Assembly: GCA_019055375.1 (NCBI GenBank)
Contig: JAHQIW010002017.1
Span: 761,227-825,226 of the forward strand
Reading direction: 5' to 3'
Origin: Parelaphostrongylus tenuis
Taxonomy: Eukaryota; Nematoda; Chromadorea; Rhabditida; Metastrongylidae
DNA: 64,000 nt
In this document: positions 10,701 through 21,775 of the stretch, piece by piece
Layout: each line of letters opens with the position of its first letter
Numbering within the stretch: position 1 is the stretch's first letter
The notes under the pieces: generated by a model
Database searches by the model: none
Seen by the model: the letters and a program-made list of their open reading frames with translations, nothing else
What the model was told of the DNA's origin: nothing
Position numbers and translations under genes: made by a program

Positions 10701-13700
10701 GTTACAGTGCCTTGTGGAGATGACAAAGTGCCTAAATGTATGGCGTACTTACTGCAGCATGGCAACGCCATTGTTGCAGCACATGTGAATAATCTTGGAG
10801 CTTACTTAGAGATTAACAAATCGGTATGTGACTAATTTCTCAAACAAACGAAACATAAGCGCGAAAATACTGATAAGTAGGTAATGTAGGAAGTTCAAAA
10901 ATCTGCGCTTCACCGACTAGAGATCTTTTGTCCCCGTTATGTTAGAGGTGGACCGAAGCTATTGCTATTTTTCTTCAAAAGTGGTTTTCTGCGACAGAAC
11001 TGTTTTGTTCATTGTTGGAGTATGTTTAAAAAAATCTCGCAGCAAGGCAAAGAGTATGGGCGGTGCAAGGAGGACATTATGAGTAGAAGGGGACAGCTAG
11101 AAATTCGATCCATCGTACTTTACAGTACGTGCTTCGATCTGCATGCCAGTGACTCTCGAGAAAATTACCGCTGTGTTTGAAACATAAGCCACTGAGCAAC
11201 GAGCTAAAGTTTTGGCTCAAGCTCTTCGGCTTATGGTGACACTAATCGTGAAAATCCCCTTCAACTTCGCACCGCTATCGCCTGGTAAAAAAATCGCACG
11301 GTAATAACGAGTTAGTCTGGTCTAGAGGAGGAGTACGTCTAAGCAGTAGTTTTTATCCGTATCACTATCGAAACAAATGCTCAATACTAATTGCTTCAGA
11401 GTGCAACTCGACCGGCCTACTTTTCCAGTTGAAAAAAAAAACGATTGAAGTAAACATTTGGGTTTCATGACAACGGTTCATGTCACGTGGCGAATTTCTT
11501 TGTAGGTAATTGAAGAAGTAGTCAGAGTCTTGTATCAAACTAATGGTGACCAAGTTCGGCTACCACTCGCAACACCTGCTCTCCGGTCATTGTTAAGTGC
11601 CTTTAGCGGGACAGAGTAAATCTTCCATTTTTCCTTGTTATGTGTATGAGTTGCTCAGTGGGTTTTCCTGGCTGCAGAGACCCCTTGAGCTTGATATCTT
11701 TCTTCTAGAATTTTTGTGAAGAATTCTAACCGTGGATTGGGTGGTCTTATTGTTAAGCCTTTGATATTCCGAGAGATCCATTCTCTCATAGTGCTTATCA
11801 TCGGTTGCCGATAAAACGCATCACTTGCGTGGTCGCTGATCTGTGATAGTTCAATGTACAAAACGACGTCTTCGGACTTCCTCGTTAGCCGAGGTCGAAA
11901 CTTTGGGTCCTTTTTTCATTTGTGAGACACGGATTACTAATAGGATTGACTTTTTTTGTTGCATATCCAATAACACCAACTAATCTTTCATCCTGCCTAC
12001 ATAACGGCCAGGTTTTTGATTACTCATACGTGAAATAATCATGCAGTTGAAAAGTGGGCACGGAGTTGGGTGTATTTTATTCCCTTCACCAATCCTCGAT
12101 AATCATGAAAGGCTCCAGGCCGCTCGCTTTTTCTTATTCGACTCTTTCACAAAGTTCCTTATCAGATTGGCTGCACTATGTGGTGATACGTGACTGAAGT
12201 ATCGCGTCTTACTCATTTTATTTAGTGTTAATAAGATAAGCGAAATTGTGTGTTGATGGTAAGAGTCGTTCTGGTTTTATCTCGTCCTAACTAAGTATTG
12301 TTCATTCTTCTGAGAAAAAATTGCACGTCGGATTTCAAAAGAGAATCAGTGGGGAAATGGATTCATTATCATTTATTTCATATGAAGGTGAAGTGGTGAA
12401 TAAAGAGATCCAAGTTTCTCCAATGCCTTTTCAGGAGCTCTGTTTCGTTTAGTCGACATAGTGCAATTGTCAGTTCTCATGATTGATATAAATGATGAAG
12501 CTGCTCGTGACTTCAAAAATACTCTTCCCAGCCTCAGAAGTTTCTGCTGTAACTGCTGCTCTTCTCGTTCTGAGGTTTTTTGCAATAATTGCTTGCTCGA
12601 GCGATTAAATGGCAGTTCCTTGTAACTCGTTCGATGCCACGTTAGTTTATCAGTCGAACGTTTTCGGAGACAAACGTTTGTTGATACCTATCAGAGTCCC
12701 AGCTTTCATCGCGTTAACGTAAAGATGGTGGATGGACTGGTCGAATTCTTTGTCGTTGTTATGAGGAATGACATCTTCTAAGGAGCCGACTGAAGATTTG
12801 GATAATTCACAGTTTCTGATTGTCTTGAGAGATGATTTCTTAAACTAGCAACTTTCTCTCTTTTTTGGGGAAATGAAATCGTGTACAATGAAGGCGATGG
12901 TCTGATCCCTATAAAATTTTAGAACAGCAGCGGCGTCGATTAGACAAAACCTTCGATCCATAATGATGTGGTCAATTTCTTATAGTAGTCGGCATTAGAA
13001 AACTACCACATCCAGCCTTGAAAGTGGTGCCTGTGGGCAGCACATAGTTTTGGTCGTCATGATAACTTTAGACAGCTTTTCACTCAATTCATTCCATTCT
13101 GATCTGTGATTTCCAATGTGTCGTTCTTCAGGGCTTTTCCTAGGTCAAATTTTCGCGTTAAAGTTTCAGTGATGAGGAATGATGACCTCCTTTGTAGACC
13201 TTTTTTACAAGTTCATATAGATTGCTTCAACTTCGTCTTCATCATAACTCCACACCGATGCAATAACGATGAAGAGAGAGTCAGTATTGATTTACATTTT
13301 CTCAACCGTCAACATCCGATTTGGATTGGTATTTGTTCGAATAGTTTGATGTTGATGGCCCGATTAGTGTTCTTGAGGGCGTTAACGTCGCCGGCTGTTT
13401 CAGTAAATAGTGTAACATACGCGATGTCTCTTGTCTCAAATGGTGAATACCTTTATTCATGACTCGTGACCTGACCTATATGAGGGGCTCGTAGTGAAAT
13501 TAACGTACATTCTAGGTACAGATAATCAACTTAGTCCGTCAAAATTTAGAAAGCCTTCAAATGGTTTGATATTCTAGGGCTCTTTTCTTGCTCCTACCTA
13601 AGCTGCCGCATTAGGAGTTCCCTCGGCATCAAGATAATGAGGCTCATCTGTATGTTTTGATGTGTGTATCTTATGATACCCACGTACAGCTTTTTACTGA

Positions 13701-16700
13701 GTTCTGACTATGGTTAGATAATTACGAGTACCTTGTCGGTTTCTATCAGAGTTGCATGAAAGAGTTTGTCTCTAGAGGCGACTCCAAACTACATCCCGGT
13801 GGTTTTTTAGACACCTCATTGCAAGCTCTTGTCCGTTTTGGTTAGTGCAGAAGAAAATATGTGCCCCATTGATGTGGCAGAAGTAGGGAGTCCATTTCCT
13901 GGGATTTTTGTCCGTCGACGAAGCACGCAATCCCTTTTGGTTAGCGATTAAATCCAATCCGGTACTTCGAAGGAGGCCACGTGGCCTCGTGGCTGCTAAT
14001 CGGTCCCATATCCTTCTGTAAGGGAGATCTGTGGACATGAGAACGAGCGAAGAAATCATGATGCGTTGGTGTAACCTCTCGTCTTCTTGTAAAAGACACC
14101 ATTAGCCAACGTAAAGCAAAATTTTGGAGAAAAGAATGGAATAACCAGTAGAACGGTCATACTGTAGCTAAATCAACAGCATGAAAGTTTTTTCCCCTTT
14201 ATTAGTCGTGAGACGAAGTATCACGAGAGAAAGAGAAGACGTTGAGGAACAATAGGTTCCTGAGAGAGACTGTCATTCGGACGTTTGATTATGGGTGCTT
14301 CCTTACTTATGAGAATTTGTTAATCATTGGTCCAAATATTTCTGTCTTCAACGCGCGATATTTAGGTATTGAAGTGCCTGCCACGAATTTCGTCGTTGAT
14401 TTTTACTGGACGAGTTTTTGACGGTCGTTTGAATGGTATCCATACTAACGAGAGCTTAGTGGCTGAGGACGTGAAGGTTTGTTCGATGTCATGTCTATTT
14501 TTATTATGCTAGTGACTGAAGTACACTGTTTTCCAACGATGATAATTGAACTACTAGACATTGCTCTATCGCTCATACATTTCTGTAGTGGTGACTATTT
14601 CATAATCTAAGGATTCCAGCGGTATCGATTTTGATAAACATGGCTTAAACGGAATAAGAGCATGTCTGATAGTTTTTTTTTTTGAGCCATGCATGTGGTC
14701 CGTAATGGGTTCTTTTACAGTGCGATGCATATGTTTCGGCCTTGCAGCCTCGTCAGTTGCCAGTGTCCCTCGTCTGAACCAATCTCTTCCGGGAGAAAAC
14801 CCACTAACATAAATGAATCGTCGGCGAACGTTTTACACGCATCAGTAAGACGCGGCTGCAAGGTCGAATCATGTGTATCGCACTGTATAAGTGCCCATAG
14901 CAAACCACATGCATGACTCAAAAATAACCATCAAGCATGATGAAATTTGAGCGTGGTCTAAAAAAACACTCGAAATGAAAGATAGGATATTTCATGATCG
15001 CCAACAAAAGCAATTGAGTATACAACACTGCCCATTCGGTGATTTTGTCACTTATCGGCGCTTATAAAACGTTCGTCGACGATTCTTTTATGTAAGTGGG
15101 TTCTCCTGCTAAAGAGATTCGCTCAGATGAAAGGCGCCGTGCAAATGGCGAGCCCGGAAGGCCGAAACATGCGTATTACACTGTATGAGTGCTCATAACA
15201 GACCACATGCTTGGCTCAAAAATAAATATCAGGTATATTCATATCTTATCGTGGTCTGAAAAAGCACTCGGAACGAAGCGTATGGAATAAGAACACTGGT
15301 GTTTGTCACGGTCTCACGATTTTACGGTGAAAATTAACTACTCGTGAGCCTGTGCTCTCAGGTAGAAATGTGTTTACCTCAAGGATGACCGATTTTCTTC
15401 TGACTGTAATGCTGTAAAGATGTAGAGTTCCATTTGTCGCCCCAAAACACCGTTGCCCAGTGTTTGATAGTCACAATTGAGAAAGTGAAAGAAATTTCTG
15501 TTGAATTGATCAGCCGTGGGACAAACAGATGTTCAGTCCTAGATACGCAAAGTTTTATCTTTTGATATTTGTGAATGCGACAAAGAGCGTTTAGTGATAA
15601 AATGCGCTTTTTAATTGCAAGATCTCCTCTAATTCATTTGAAAACGTTCTTCTCAATTATTTGGGTACCACACTGATTTTCCCGCCTGCTACACTGCGCG
15701 GCCGACAGGCTGGCGGAGCGAGCTCAAGTGACAGTGCTGTAGTTTTCTTATGGAATTTACTTTCATCGTTGCTGAACAGAGTTCTATGACGTATCAGATG
15801 GAATCTTACTGAAGAGTGTAAATCCTTCTTCGGAAGTGTATATGCATATTTTTGGAGGCTTGTTATAAATTAAGTGCTCCTTAGAGATATACATTCTTTG
15901 TAGAGTGCTATAAAGCTACTAATCGTAAATTCAAATGTTGTGAGGATGGTCAACTGAATCGTGTAGGAATAAGATCAATCCAATTGATACTAGCTTTGTA
16001 TTGGGGAGTCACTCATAACAGAAACCCCAGAAATCCATAACGCGGCGCCGCAATCGGTGCGTAAAAAGTCATGGATGAAGGCGTTCTTTTTTTTCGGAAA
16101 TCAAAGTTATGTTGAATATTAGCAAGAAAGTATCTAAAAACAGCATGTTGAGAATACTATTGCGTCTCTGTGTCGTCTTTTAGCTTACCCCTACATTTGC
16201 AGTTTCTTCCAGTCTTCGGACCTAATAAAGCGTTCTGTAAGTTTATGTGAGTTTGTTAGAATTAGTTGTCAAACTCCGTTCTCCACATTCACTATGCGCA
16301 TCATTCCTCTTTGGCTTCCCAAACTTCGTTCTTAATTCTAGGTGGGAGAACGAGCTCTAATAAAAAAGAGTGTTATCGCTCCACGTTGTACCGTAGGAGA
16401 GAAGTCGAACATACAAGGTAGCGTCGTCATGGAGGGATCGACGATTGGTAGAGAGTAAGTTTACCCAAATCTTTAGCTTTCAAACATTAGTCCAAATATA
16501 TTAACGAAGGCAACATGTCTAACGCATACGCATTCTCGATAAGCACGTAGGATTTGTCGCCATAAACAGTGCTCATGAAAAAGGGAAAAAAAATTTTTGA
16601 TTATCAGAATTTATTGGAAAGAAGTTTACATGAAATCTCAATTTACTTGAATATGATGAATTTTTAAAGATGTCAATTTGCAGCGTGAAAATTACACAAA

Positions 16701-17161
16701 GTATAATTTGTTGCGGTGCAGTGATTGGAGACAATAGTGAGCTTGTAAACGTCATTGTGACCAAAGATCAGAAAGTTGGCGCCAATGGTTAGTTTTCCTC
16801 TGCTTTTAATTTCCTACTAGCTACACAAAAAATATGATCTGGAGTCACTAGATGCTATGTTTTCTCTTTGATTGATTGTAATTTTGACTTGTTTTTGCCT
16901 CAGTTGCACATCCTTACTATCATTTAATCTAGGCAGTTAGGAGCCTTAATAAATTTTAGCTGTTTACTTAATGCGGAATATTCCATGCGAAAACAATTCG
17001 ATGAATAGTTTCACTCGCAAATGAGAGATCATCTCTGACCTCAACTGATTTTACTTTCTATTATAGTGTTACTTTTTGTAATAGCTTTGCTTTCAGCCAA
17101 AATCCATAATGAAGTGGTGGATTGTGATGATGAAGATAACGCATGGGAAAATGGTCTTTGA
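7791..17161 (+). CDS. ppp-1: eIF2B gamma subunit, 3' portion of gene (5' exons not found)
   Basis: Gamma subunit of the guanine-nucleotide exchange factor that recharges eIF2 in the cytosol. Exons read: 7791-7866 (ATLLCLLSD...PGPKVRRNKG), 8854-8956 (RDFIALEKS), 9537-9626 (AKYVDCHVYFMRH), 10604-10823 (YENGFLFLSSDFIDELR, then AAHVNNLGAYLEINKS), 16213-16236 (SSDLIKRS, weak), 16342-16454 (VGERALIKKSVIAPRCTVG), 16684-16787 (VKITQSIICCGAVIGDNS) and 17097-17161 (IHNEVVDCDDEDNAWENGL, stop). They follow the order of the human and C. elegans proteins: end of the nucleotidyltransferase-like domain, then the left-handed beta-helix hexapeptide repeats, then the acidic C-terminus. Phases agree from 7791 to 10823 and from 16342 to the stop. 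About 25 residues linking 10823 to the beta-helix were not located, and everything N-terminal of roughly residue 130 (human numbering) was not found. Introns hold an RTE remnant, a SINE and hammerhead-type repeats. Confidence 0.9.
8191..8227 (-). ncRNA. Hammerhead ribozyme-like motif (best copy)
   Basis: On the minus strand: CUGAUGA, a 4-bp stem GACC/GGUC closing a 5-nt loop, then GAAAC, then ACGUGUAUC containing GUA and AUC as possible cleavage triplets, then GGGC. GCCC just before CUGAUGA can pair with GGGC as stem I, leaving two unpaired bases. All invariant core positions are present. Activity is not shown. Confidence 0.6.
8635..8671 (+). ncRNA. Decayed hammerhead-like motif in the opposite arm
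   Basis: Partner copy of the 8191-8227 motif. It reads CCGATTA for CUGAUGA and GGUUGAAAC for GGUCGAAAC, so it is probably inactive; the GTGTATCGGGCTC tail is intact. Confidence 0.5.
9180..9395 (+). repeat. SINE-like family B, diverged copy
   Basis: Shares CCAGTATTCTACGAC, GAAAATGATATCCTGA-like and GTACTGGGACCCAC blocks with the copies at 19780 and 35755. The tRNA-like head is eroded. In an eIF2B gamma intron. Confidence 0.65.
10125..10250 (-). repeat. tRNA-like repeat (family D), one and a half copies
   Basis: Read on the minus strand: GTGCCTCAGTGGCGTAGTGG (A-box-like), GAGCACGCGTCCCCGG, then GTGGGTTCAATTCCCGCCTG (B box). A partial second copy precedes it in the same orientation (ACGCGTGCTCTACCACTACA). 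Confidence 0.75.
10275..10575 (+). repeat. tRNA-like SINE family A, reference copy
   Basis: The head resembles a tRNA gene: A box TGGCGCAGTGGTTAGAGG, B box GGTTCGATCTC. The body follows with GGTACCAGACAGG, TCTGGGAGGATAAGCAGCAC, ATTCAATCACCTC and GAAGTTAAA, and the tail with CCCTCAGGGATTGATCAACG and CTTTATCC repeats. About 300 bp. In an eIF2B gamma intron, 28 nt before the acceptor-bearing stretch of the 10604 exon. Confidence 0.88.
11502..11614 (+). CDS. Exon-like frame inside an eIF2B gamma intron, unrecognised
   Basis: The acceptor CTTTGTAG is followed by an open frame VIEEVVRVLYQTNGDQVRLP, then LATPALRSLLSAFSGTE and a stop. It does not resemble the missing linker of eIF2B gamma. It may be a nested gene exon or chance. 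Confidence 0.15.
12373..13500 (-). mobile_element. Decayed RTE-type LINE (endonuclease region)
   Basis: Minus-strand peptides, broken by frameshifts and stops, follow the hookworm/nematode RTE polyprotein: NTNRAINIKLFEQ..RIG region, the KFY..DH region, the LEWNE..LSE..MTTKT region, then IDHIIMDRRFCLIDAAAV with LKFY and SDHR (endonuclease end) to about 12900, and AGKS, KGIGE..LF of the linker near 12400-12540. No intact frame remains. No reverse-transcriptase domain is present in what I see. The + strand 118-codon frame here is a shadow. Confidence 0.8.
13501..14685. other. Intron sequence, no gene recognised
   Basis: 13772-14059 has a minus open frame with no family resemblance and could be the 5' part of an old repeat. 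14320-14480 has coding-like stretches but no splice-bounded exon. Confidence 0.3.
14686..14925. repeat. Hammerhead-bearing repeat family, short palindromic copy
   Basis: Arms at about 14686-14775 and 14835-14925 are inverted (GAGCCATGCATGTGGT, CAGTGCGATGCATATGTTTC, and complements). Related to 8085-8710 and 15000-15215. Confidence 0.78.
14722..14756 (-). ncRNA. Hammerhead ribozyme-like motif
   Basis: On the minus strand: CUGACGA, stem GGCU/GGCC (one G-U pair) closed by a GCAA tetraloop, then GAAAC, then AUAUGCAUCGCA. Core positions are intact. The opposite arm at about 14853-14890 is decayed (GTCGAATCATG). Confidence 0.55.
15000..15215 (+). repeat. Hammerhead-bearing repeat family, full unit
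   Basis: Collinear with the complement of 8150-8350: GAGTATACAACACTG, TTCGGTGATT, TAAGTGGG, then GGCCGAAACATGCGTATT and a GAGTGCTCATAACAGACCACATG end. The hammerhead core at about 15146-15182 has lost CUGANGA (reads TGGCGAG). Confidence 0.7.
15216..16200. other. Intron sequence, no exon found
   Basis: Should contain, or lie near, the missing linker exon of eIF2B gamma. None could be identified. Confidence 0.35.
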
Positions 17162-17972
17162 AGTCCAATAAATGCAAAAAACCTCGATTAGTTTGCAACT
17201 TGCCCTTCTGTACAACTTGTTGTCTTTCCTGTGTTTTCTTTTTTTTTTCTTTTTAAGATATTTTTGCCAGTCTATGTTGTCGCCACTGATGTTTCTGTTG
17301 TTGTTTAACATTTAGTGCTCTACTGAGGGGTTTATATTGTTCGGTTAGCAAAAAAATTCTACACAGCCGTGAAAAATTTCTCGTTTTGTAGAGAGTTTAT
17401 TTACACAAGAGGACATACGCAACATATATTATCATTACTTATCACAAGTCCTTAACGACTTAGGGTCTTTCTCGATGAACGAGGTAATAACTTTTCTGAT
17501 TTCGTTTTTGAACAAATATGAAGTTTTCGGAGTGATTGTTAACGCTCCAATCTGGCAAATTGTTTTGGGAGCGCGAAAAGCGTGACTACGTTTTGGAGAG
17601 ATTGGATACTACATCAGAGATATGACGTACAGATCAAGCGTTGTGATTGGGGTCGGACCTGAGCTATGAGAATTCCTCATTCGCGTCGGATGCTGCTTCT
17701 TTTATTGGATCCAGATCTCCATCAACACCACTCTGCTCATTTCAAACATGTTTTCTTTTCTATTTCTTTATTATAAATTAGAAATGTGTGCAGAAACGTC
17801 GTATGAGTATGTGGTTAGTACAATGCTAAATTTCTTCGAAATCAAACTGGTTCACTACATTCGTAGCTTTCTCGCGGCTTCGATGTCAGTACCTTCTATA
17901 TGCAACCTCGACATGAATAATCAGTGTCCCATCTTATGGCTAGGCTTACGCGACGTTGTTAAACCTCTAAAT
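17162..17972. other. Intergenic, nothing recognised
   Basis: 3' flank of eIF2B gamma. The open frame beginning 17748 runs into a SINE and is not a gene. Confidence 0.35.
17167..17172 (+). other. Poly(A) signal of the eIF2B gamma gene
   Basis: AATAAA begins 6 nt after the TGA stop, which implies a very short 3' UTR. Confidence 0.7.
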
Positions 17973-18215
17973 GATAAAGCTCTCGGCGTTGATCAATCCT
18001 TGAGGGATGCGCCATGCATTAGTCTTCAGTTTTCAACTTCGTTCGGGGTGATTGAATGCATATCTGTCGAGTCAGTGCTGCTTATCGTCCCAGACAGTTC
18101 TTCAACCAATCCAGTGCCAATTTACCGACCCCGGAGGGATGAATGGCATGGTGAGCCGTGAGCGCAGCATCGAACCGTCGACTCAGAGGGCCTCTAACCA
18201 CTGCGCCACATGCGC
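17973..18215 (-). repeat. tRNA-like SINE family A, minus copy
   Basis: Reverse complement of the 10275 copy: tail GATAAAGCTCTCGGCGTTGA at the left, tRNA-like head with CCTCTAACCACTGCGCCACA at the right. Confidence 0.85.
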
Positions 18216-19034
18216 GACGTTCTTACAATTTTTTATCATGGCTAACGTTTCCGCACCTTCGCCTTCAGAACTGTGGATGCTCGGGTCGTGGTTTTGATAA
18301 AGACGGGATGCAGAACACTTGAATCTTGAAATGATAGCCATAATAAAGAATCACAACCTCCTATAAACCCTTCAGTAGAAGGACTTCTGCAGTTTTACTT
18401 CAAATAACTTTCTAGGAGTAGAACATCAGTGCTGAAGCGGATAAAACATTCTTAAGCAACCTCCTCTAATGTGACTTAAAGGATAATTATAGACTCACCG
18501 TCGAAAAATGCCATTCTCATACGACTTTTTATCAAGAAACGTAGTCTTGTTCCACGCAAGTCATGTGGTATTTGTAGGCGTTTGATTTTACTGGTTTTCT
18601 ATAAAAAAAAATTTGCAGTAAGAGTTCTTCTTCTTGTGTTGATTGAATAGCGTTGCGTCACTAGTCTCTAGTCGCAACATGAAATATATGATCAAAAATT
18701 TACATTAACAACTGCCTTATGAACAAATCTCTCCAAAAGTCATGTCCAGCAGAACATTTGTGCAGATTGATCACAGCAACAAGTTCTGTAAAATCTCTAT
18801 TGGCAAAAAAAAAGCCACTCGGAAAGAAAAATGCGCTGAATTTAGTACACCTTCTTCACTTATATACTTCACACAGGCATTACAGACACAGTGATTCTGA
18901 AGCGTCATGACACCAATATGCTGCGACTGTGATGTATATTAATATGTGCTAAAGAGTAGCAATTGTGTCACTATAACAATAGGGCAAATCCTCTATCGTA
19001 TCACTGCTACGTTTTCAATTCCCTCGAATCCTTG
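18216..19034. other. Intergenic, nothing recognised
   Basis: Short shadow frames only. Confidence 0.3.
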
Positions 19035-19230
19035 ATTATTACTTAGATACTTAGATGCTCCGTCTTCACAAATTGTGCGGACCCCAGCACATTTTCTAAA
19101 TGGTATATAGCTGGCCGTGCATATAGTATTCTTTGGTTTCCTGACGTAACCTTGCAAGGGCTTCTTCAGGTCTTTATGATGTCGTTTCCAAGTAATGGAT
19201 TTCGGCGGTGGATCCTCTACCAGGCTTCCG
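19035..19230 (-). pseudogene. Coding-like repeated segment, copy 1
   Basis: The minus-strand peptide (KKPLQGYVRKPKNTICTASY, then IPFRKCAGV and EDGASKYLS) aligns residue by residue, without gaps over about 40 positions, with copy 2 at 32430-32640. Differences are spread over all codon positions. Unrecognised family; may be a fast-evolving small protein, an exon or a dispersed repeat. Confidence 0.45.
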
Positions 19231-19779
19231 CTCACGGATGATGTAGAAGCCAAAATCCCGAATCCTTGATTACGAACGGAAAATTATTGTCTGCCACTAA
19301 AAGCCAGCATATTTATCACGTAGCAAAGAGGCGGAGAAGTCATCCGTAGCAGACGAAAAGACCACAGGGCAGCCTCGCAAAGGTGTGCTATGTCTTGAAT
19401 ATCAACTCCAACGGCATGTGTCTCAACAGTAAACTTCAGCAATATCTTATGTCATCTAAACGTCAATCTAGAGAAAAATTTGCTCCGCAGAACATTTTTA
19501 GCTTTCTGGGACGCATCTGTTTGCTGAGGGGATTTCAGGTAACTAGTAAGTTGCTTCAAGTTCCCTAACAAACTGTGGTCGCAATGCTAGCAAACCATTG
19601 TCAAAAAATCGATGAAATTCGATGAATATGCTGAATAATCCTCTGTTTCGTAAATTATTTCAATTATTGAAAATTTCTCCTCACAGAAATGTTGGAGTAC
19701 CTTTTGACTGATCAATCTTTGCTGCGAACACTGTAGTTTGTTCCGTGTTTTAATCATTTCGTAAGAATAGATGTGAGGC

Positions 19780-20045
19780 CTGTAACGCAAAGGTTGATGG
19801 TGCTTGGTGTGATTCAACGCGTTGTTGATACTGAACCTCAACGATTTCCGGCAGTCAATATCGAACGTCTTACTGAACGCCCCAGCCCGGCTCTGTTCGA
19901 AATTGCAAGATGTACTCAACCAGTATTCTACGACGTTCATAAGAAAGATGAAATCCTTGAGCAAGCGCTCAACGCGAAATGACGAATTGAAGGCTGAAAA
20001 TACTGGGACTCACACAGTAAGAAGAAGCCATGATCCGCTTTAAGT
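19780..20045 (+). repeat. SINE-like family B copy
   Basis: Shares GAACGCCCCAGCCCGGCTCT, CTCAACCAGTATTCTACGAC, a purine-rich AAGAAAGATGAAATCC block and AATACTGGGACTCACACAG with 35755-35973. Confidence 0.7.
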
Positions 20046-20828
20046 AAAGTAATAAAGAGAAAGAAGTGAAGGGTAGATTTTTTGAGTTACCAGCAGAACC
20101 CAATTAAGAGCAATGAGTGTTTTTTTCCGGAGGACGCATAAGTTGTAAAAATGCTTGGGCTCAGAACAAGAAGTTCAAATTCTTTTTGTGACACTACGAA
20201 TGTATTTTTGGAGAAGTAAATAAAGCTGAAGCTCCATGCGACTGAAAACATCTCATGTGGTTGTAAATAAATTTGAGGTACCGAAGATCACTGCAAGAGG
20301 GCTTCCAGGCCTGCAAACAGAACAAATCTATTGAGCAAAGCTGAAAAAAGTCCTCCAAAAAAATGCTGCAGGGATTCATGCGAATCCAGTGTTTCATTTT
20401 CAAACTAAATAAACAAAGATGAGACTGATACTACCTTCAACCATGTTTTAAAGATGATAACGGAAAAGTGTCGGACCAATCTTTTTCCTCAGCCTAGCTT
20501 CCCTCAAAATATTCCTTAGAGAAACAGCAGTTCCACATCTCTTCTCTGAACTCTGAGCTAAAATCAGTAACATGAAAGAAGGTACAACTAGAGAGTAGGT
20601 GACGTCACAGCCAACTTCTTTCTTCCACCCATCCAAGTATTTACACATAGTAGTCGCAACTGATGTTATTAGGCTAATGGAACGTGATTGCCATTTCAGG
20701 CTGTGAATTTAGATCATTGTATATAGGATTATGCTCGTGAATAAATTTGGTCATGTTAATCAAATGGATTTCTCTTTAATTAACCGCTTACTAGCAGTGC
20801 TACGAGTTTTCACATATACTCATTGATG
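20046..20828. other. Intergenic, nothing recognised
   Basis: No exon or repeat recognised. Confidence 0.3.
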
Positions 20829-21290
20829 TAGAGTGATCTGCAAAACGTTTGCGTCAGACGGGACTTGAACCAGCATTTCACTCTATGCAGGAGAGCGTGC
20901 TCTAACCCGTTGCACTACTGACGCCCATTTTGCACGCCACTCTTTCTACGCAACAACGCATCTATCTGTCAACCGCCAACCGTCAACGGCCTGATCCGGG
21001 TAGTCGTTATCGACATCGAACCCTCGATATTGAAAAGAAATCCATTTGATCATCAATACCCAATATCTGTCAGCGCGAATGGGTTCAATGTCGGTACCGA
21101 CTACCCGAATCAGGCCGTTGACGGTTGGCGGTTGACAGATAGATGCGTTGTAGAGTAGAAAGAGTGGTGTGCAAAATGGGCGTTAGTAGTGCAACGGGTT
21201 AGAGCACGCGCTCCCGGATACAGATAGATGTGGGTTCGAGTTCCGCCTGAAGCAAAAAATTCTGTACATCACTCTACATCAATGGGTATG
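20829..21290. repeat. Large palindrome with tRNA-like arms (family C)
   Basis: About 450 bp. Outer arms (20829-20945 and 21165-21290) each carry a tRNA-like block (AGTGCAACGGGTTAGAGCAC; GTGGGTTCGAGTTC). The inner arms (20950-21015 and 21095-21160) repeat CGCATCTATCTGTCAACCGC and complement. Outer edges ATGTAGAGTGAT face each other. Confidence 0.88.
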
Positions 21291-21569
21291 CTCATGTTAT
21301 ACATCATTTTGATAGGCATTTATAACTTTATGTTGTTGCTAATAACGTTTTTACTTGTACATTTCATATCTATTTAGACTATGGTAAAGATGCTACACCA
21401 TAAGCAAATTAGGCGGCTTTCTAATTCAAGTTCAAAATGGGTAGTAAAGCAGAAGAGACTCGCAGCATCAACAACGCATTCGGCCCACGAACTGCTAGAG
21501 AAAGTTTAGTGCAGTGAGGGGGTTCAAGGATTTCGTTAAGTAGCCGAGAGTCTTGAAGCTGAGGAAGGT

Positions 21570-21700
21570 CGAAAGAAAAGCATAAATTGAGAGCAATCAT
21601 TGAAGTTGATCCTTGCAAGACTACAGGAGATGTCCCAGAAAACCTCAGCGTCGACCATTCTACGGTTGTTCGCCATTTGAAGCAAATTGCAAAAGTTATT
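21570..21700 (+). mobile_element. Mariner transposase fragment
   Basis: The frame reads RAIIEVDPCKTTGDVPENLS, then VDHSTVVRHLKQIAKV: the second helix-turn-helix of mariner/SETMAR-type transposases. Nothing of the catalytic domain is seen next to it. Confidence 0.85.
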
Positions 21701-21775
21701 GTGGTTCTAAGCCTGTCAAAAGTTATTGTGGTTCTAAACCTGTTATTGTGGTTCTGAAACAGCAGCTATTTTCTC
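21690..21775 (+). repeat. Short tandem repeat, unit about 31 bp, 2-3 copies
   Basis: AAAAGTTATTGTGGTTCTAA followed by GCCTGTC recurs, the last copy truncated (GTTATTGTGGTTCTGAAAC). Directly abuts the mariner fragment. Confidence 0.8.

Noticed and set aside
11655..11861. Minus frame reading RPPNPRLEFFTKILEERYQ
   Set aside because: Coding-like composition but no initiator, splice sites or recognised family; left out of the gene list.
13106..13462. 118-codon + strand open frame
   Set aside because: It is the antisense of the RTE endonuclease remnant; the minus strand gives recognisable peptides.
17748..18161. 137-codon + strand open frame
   Set aside because: Its second half is the reverse of a SINE copy and the first half has no resemblance to a protein family.
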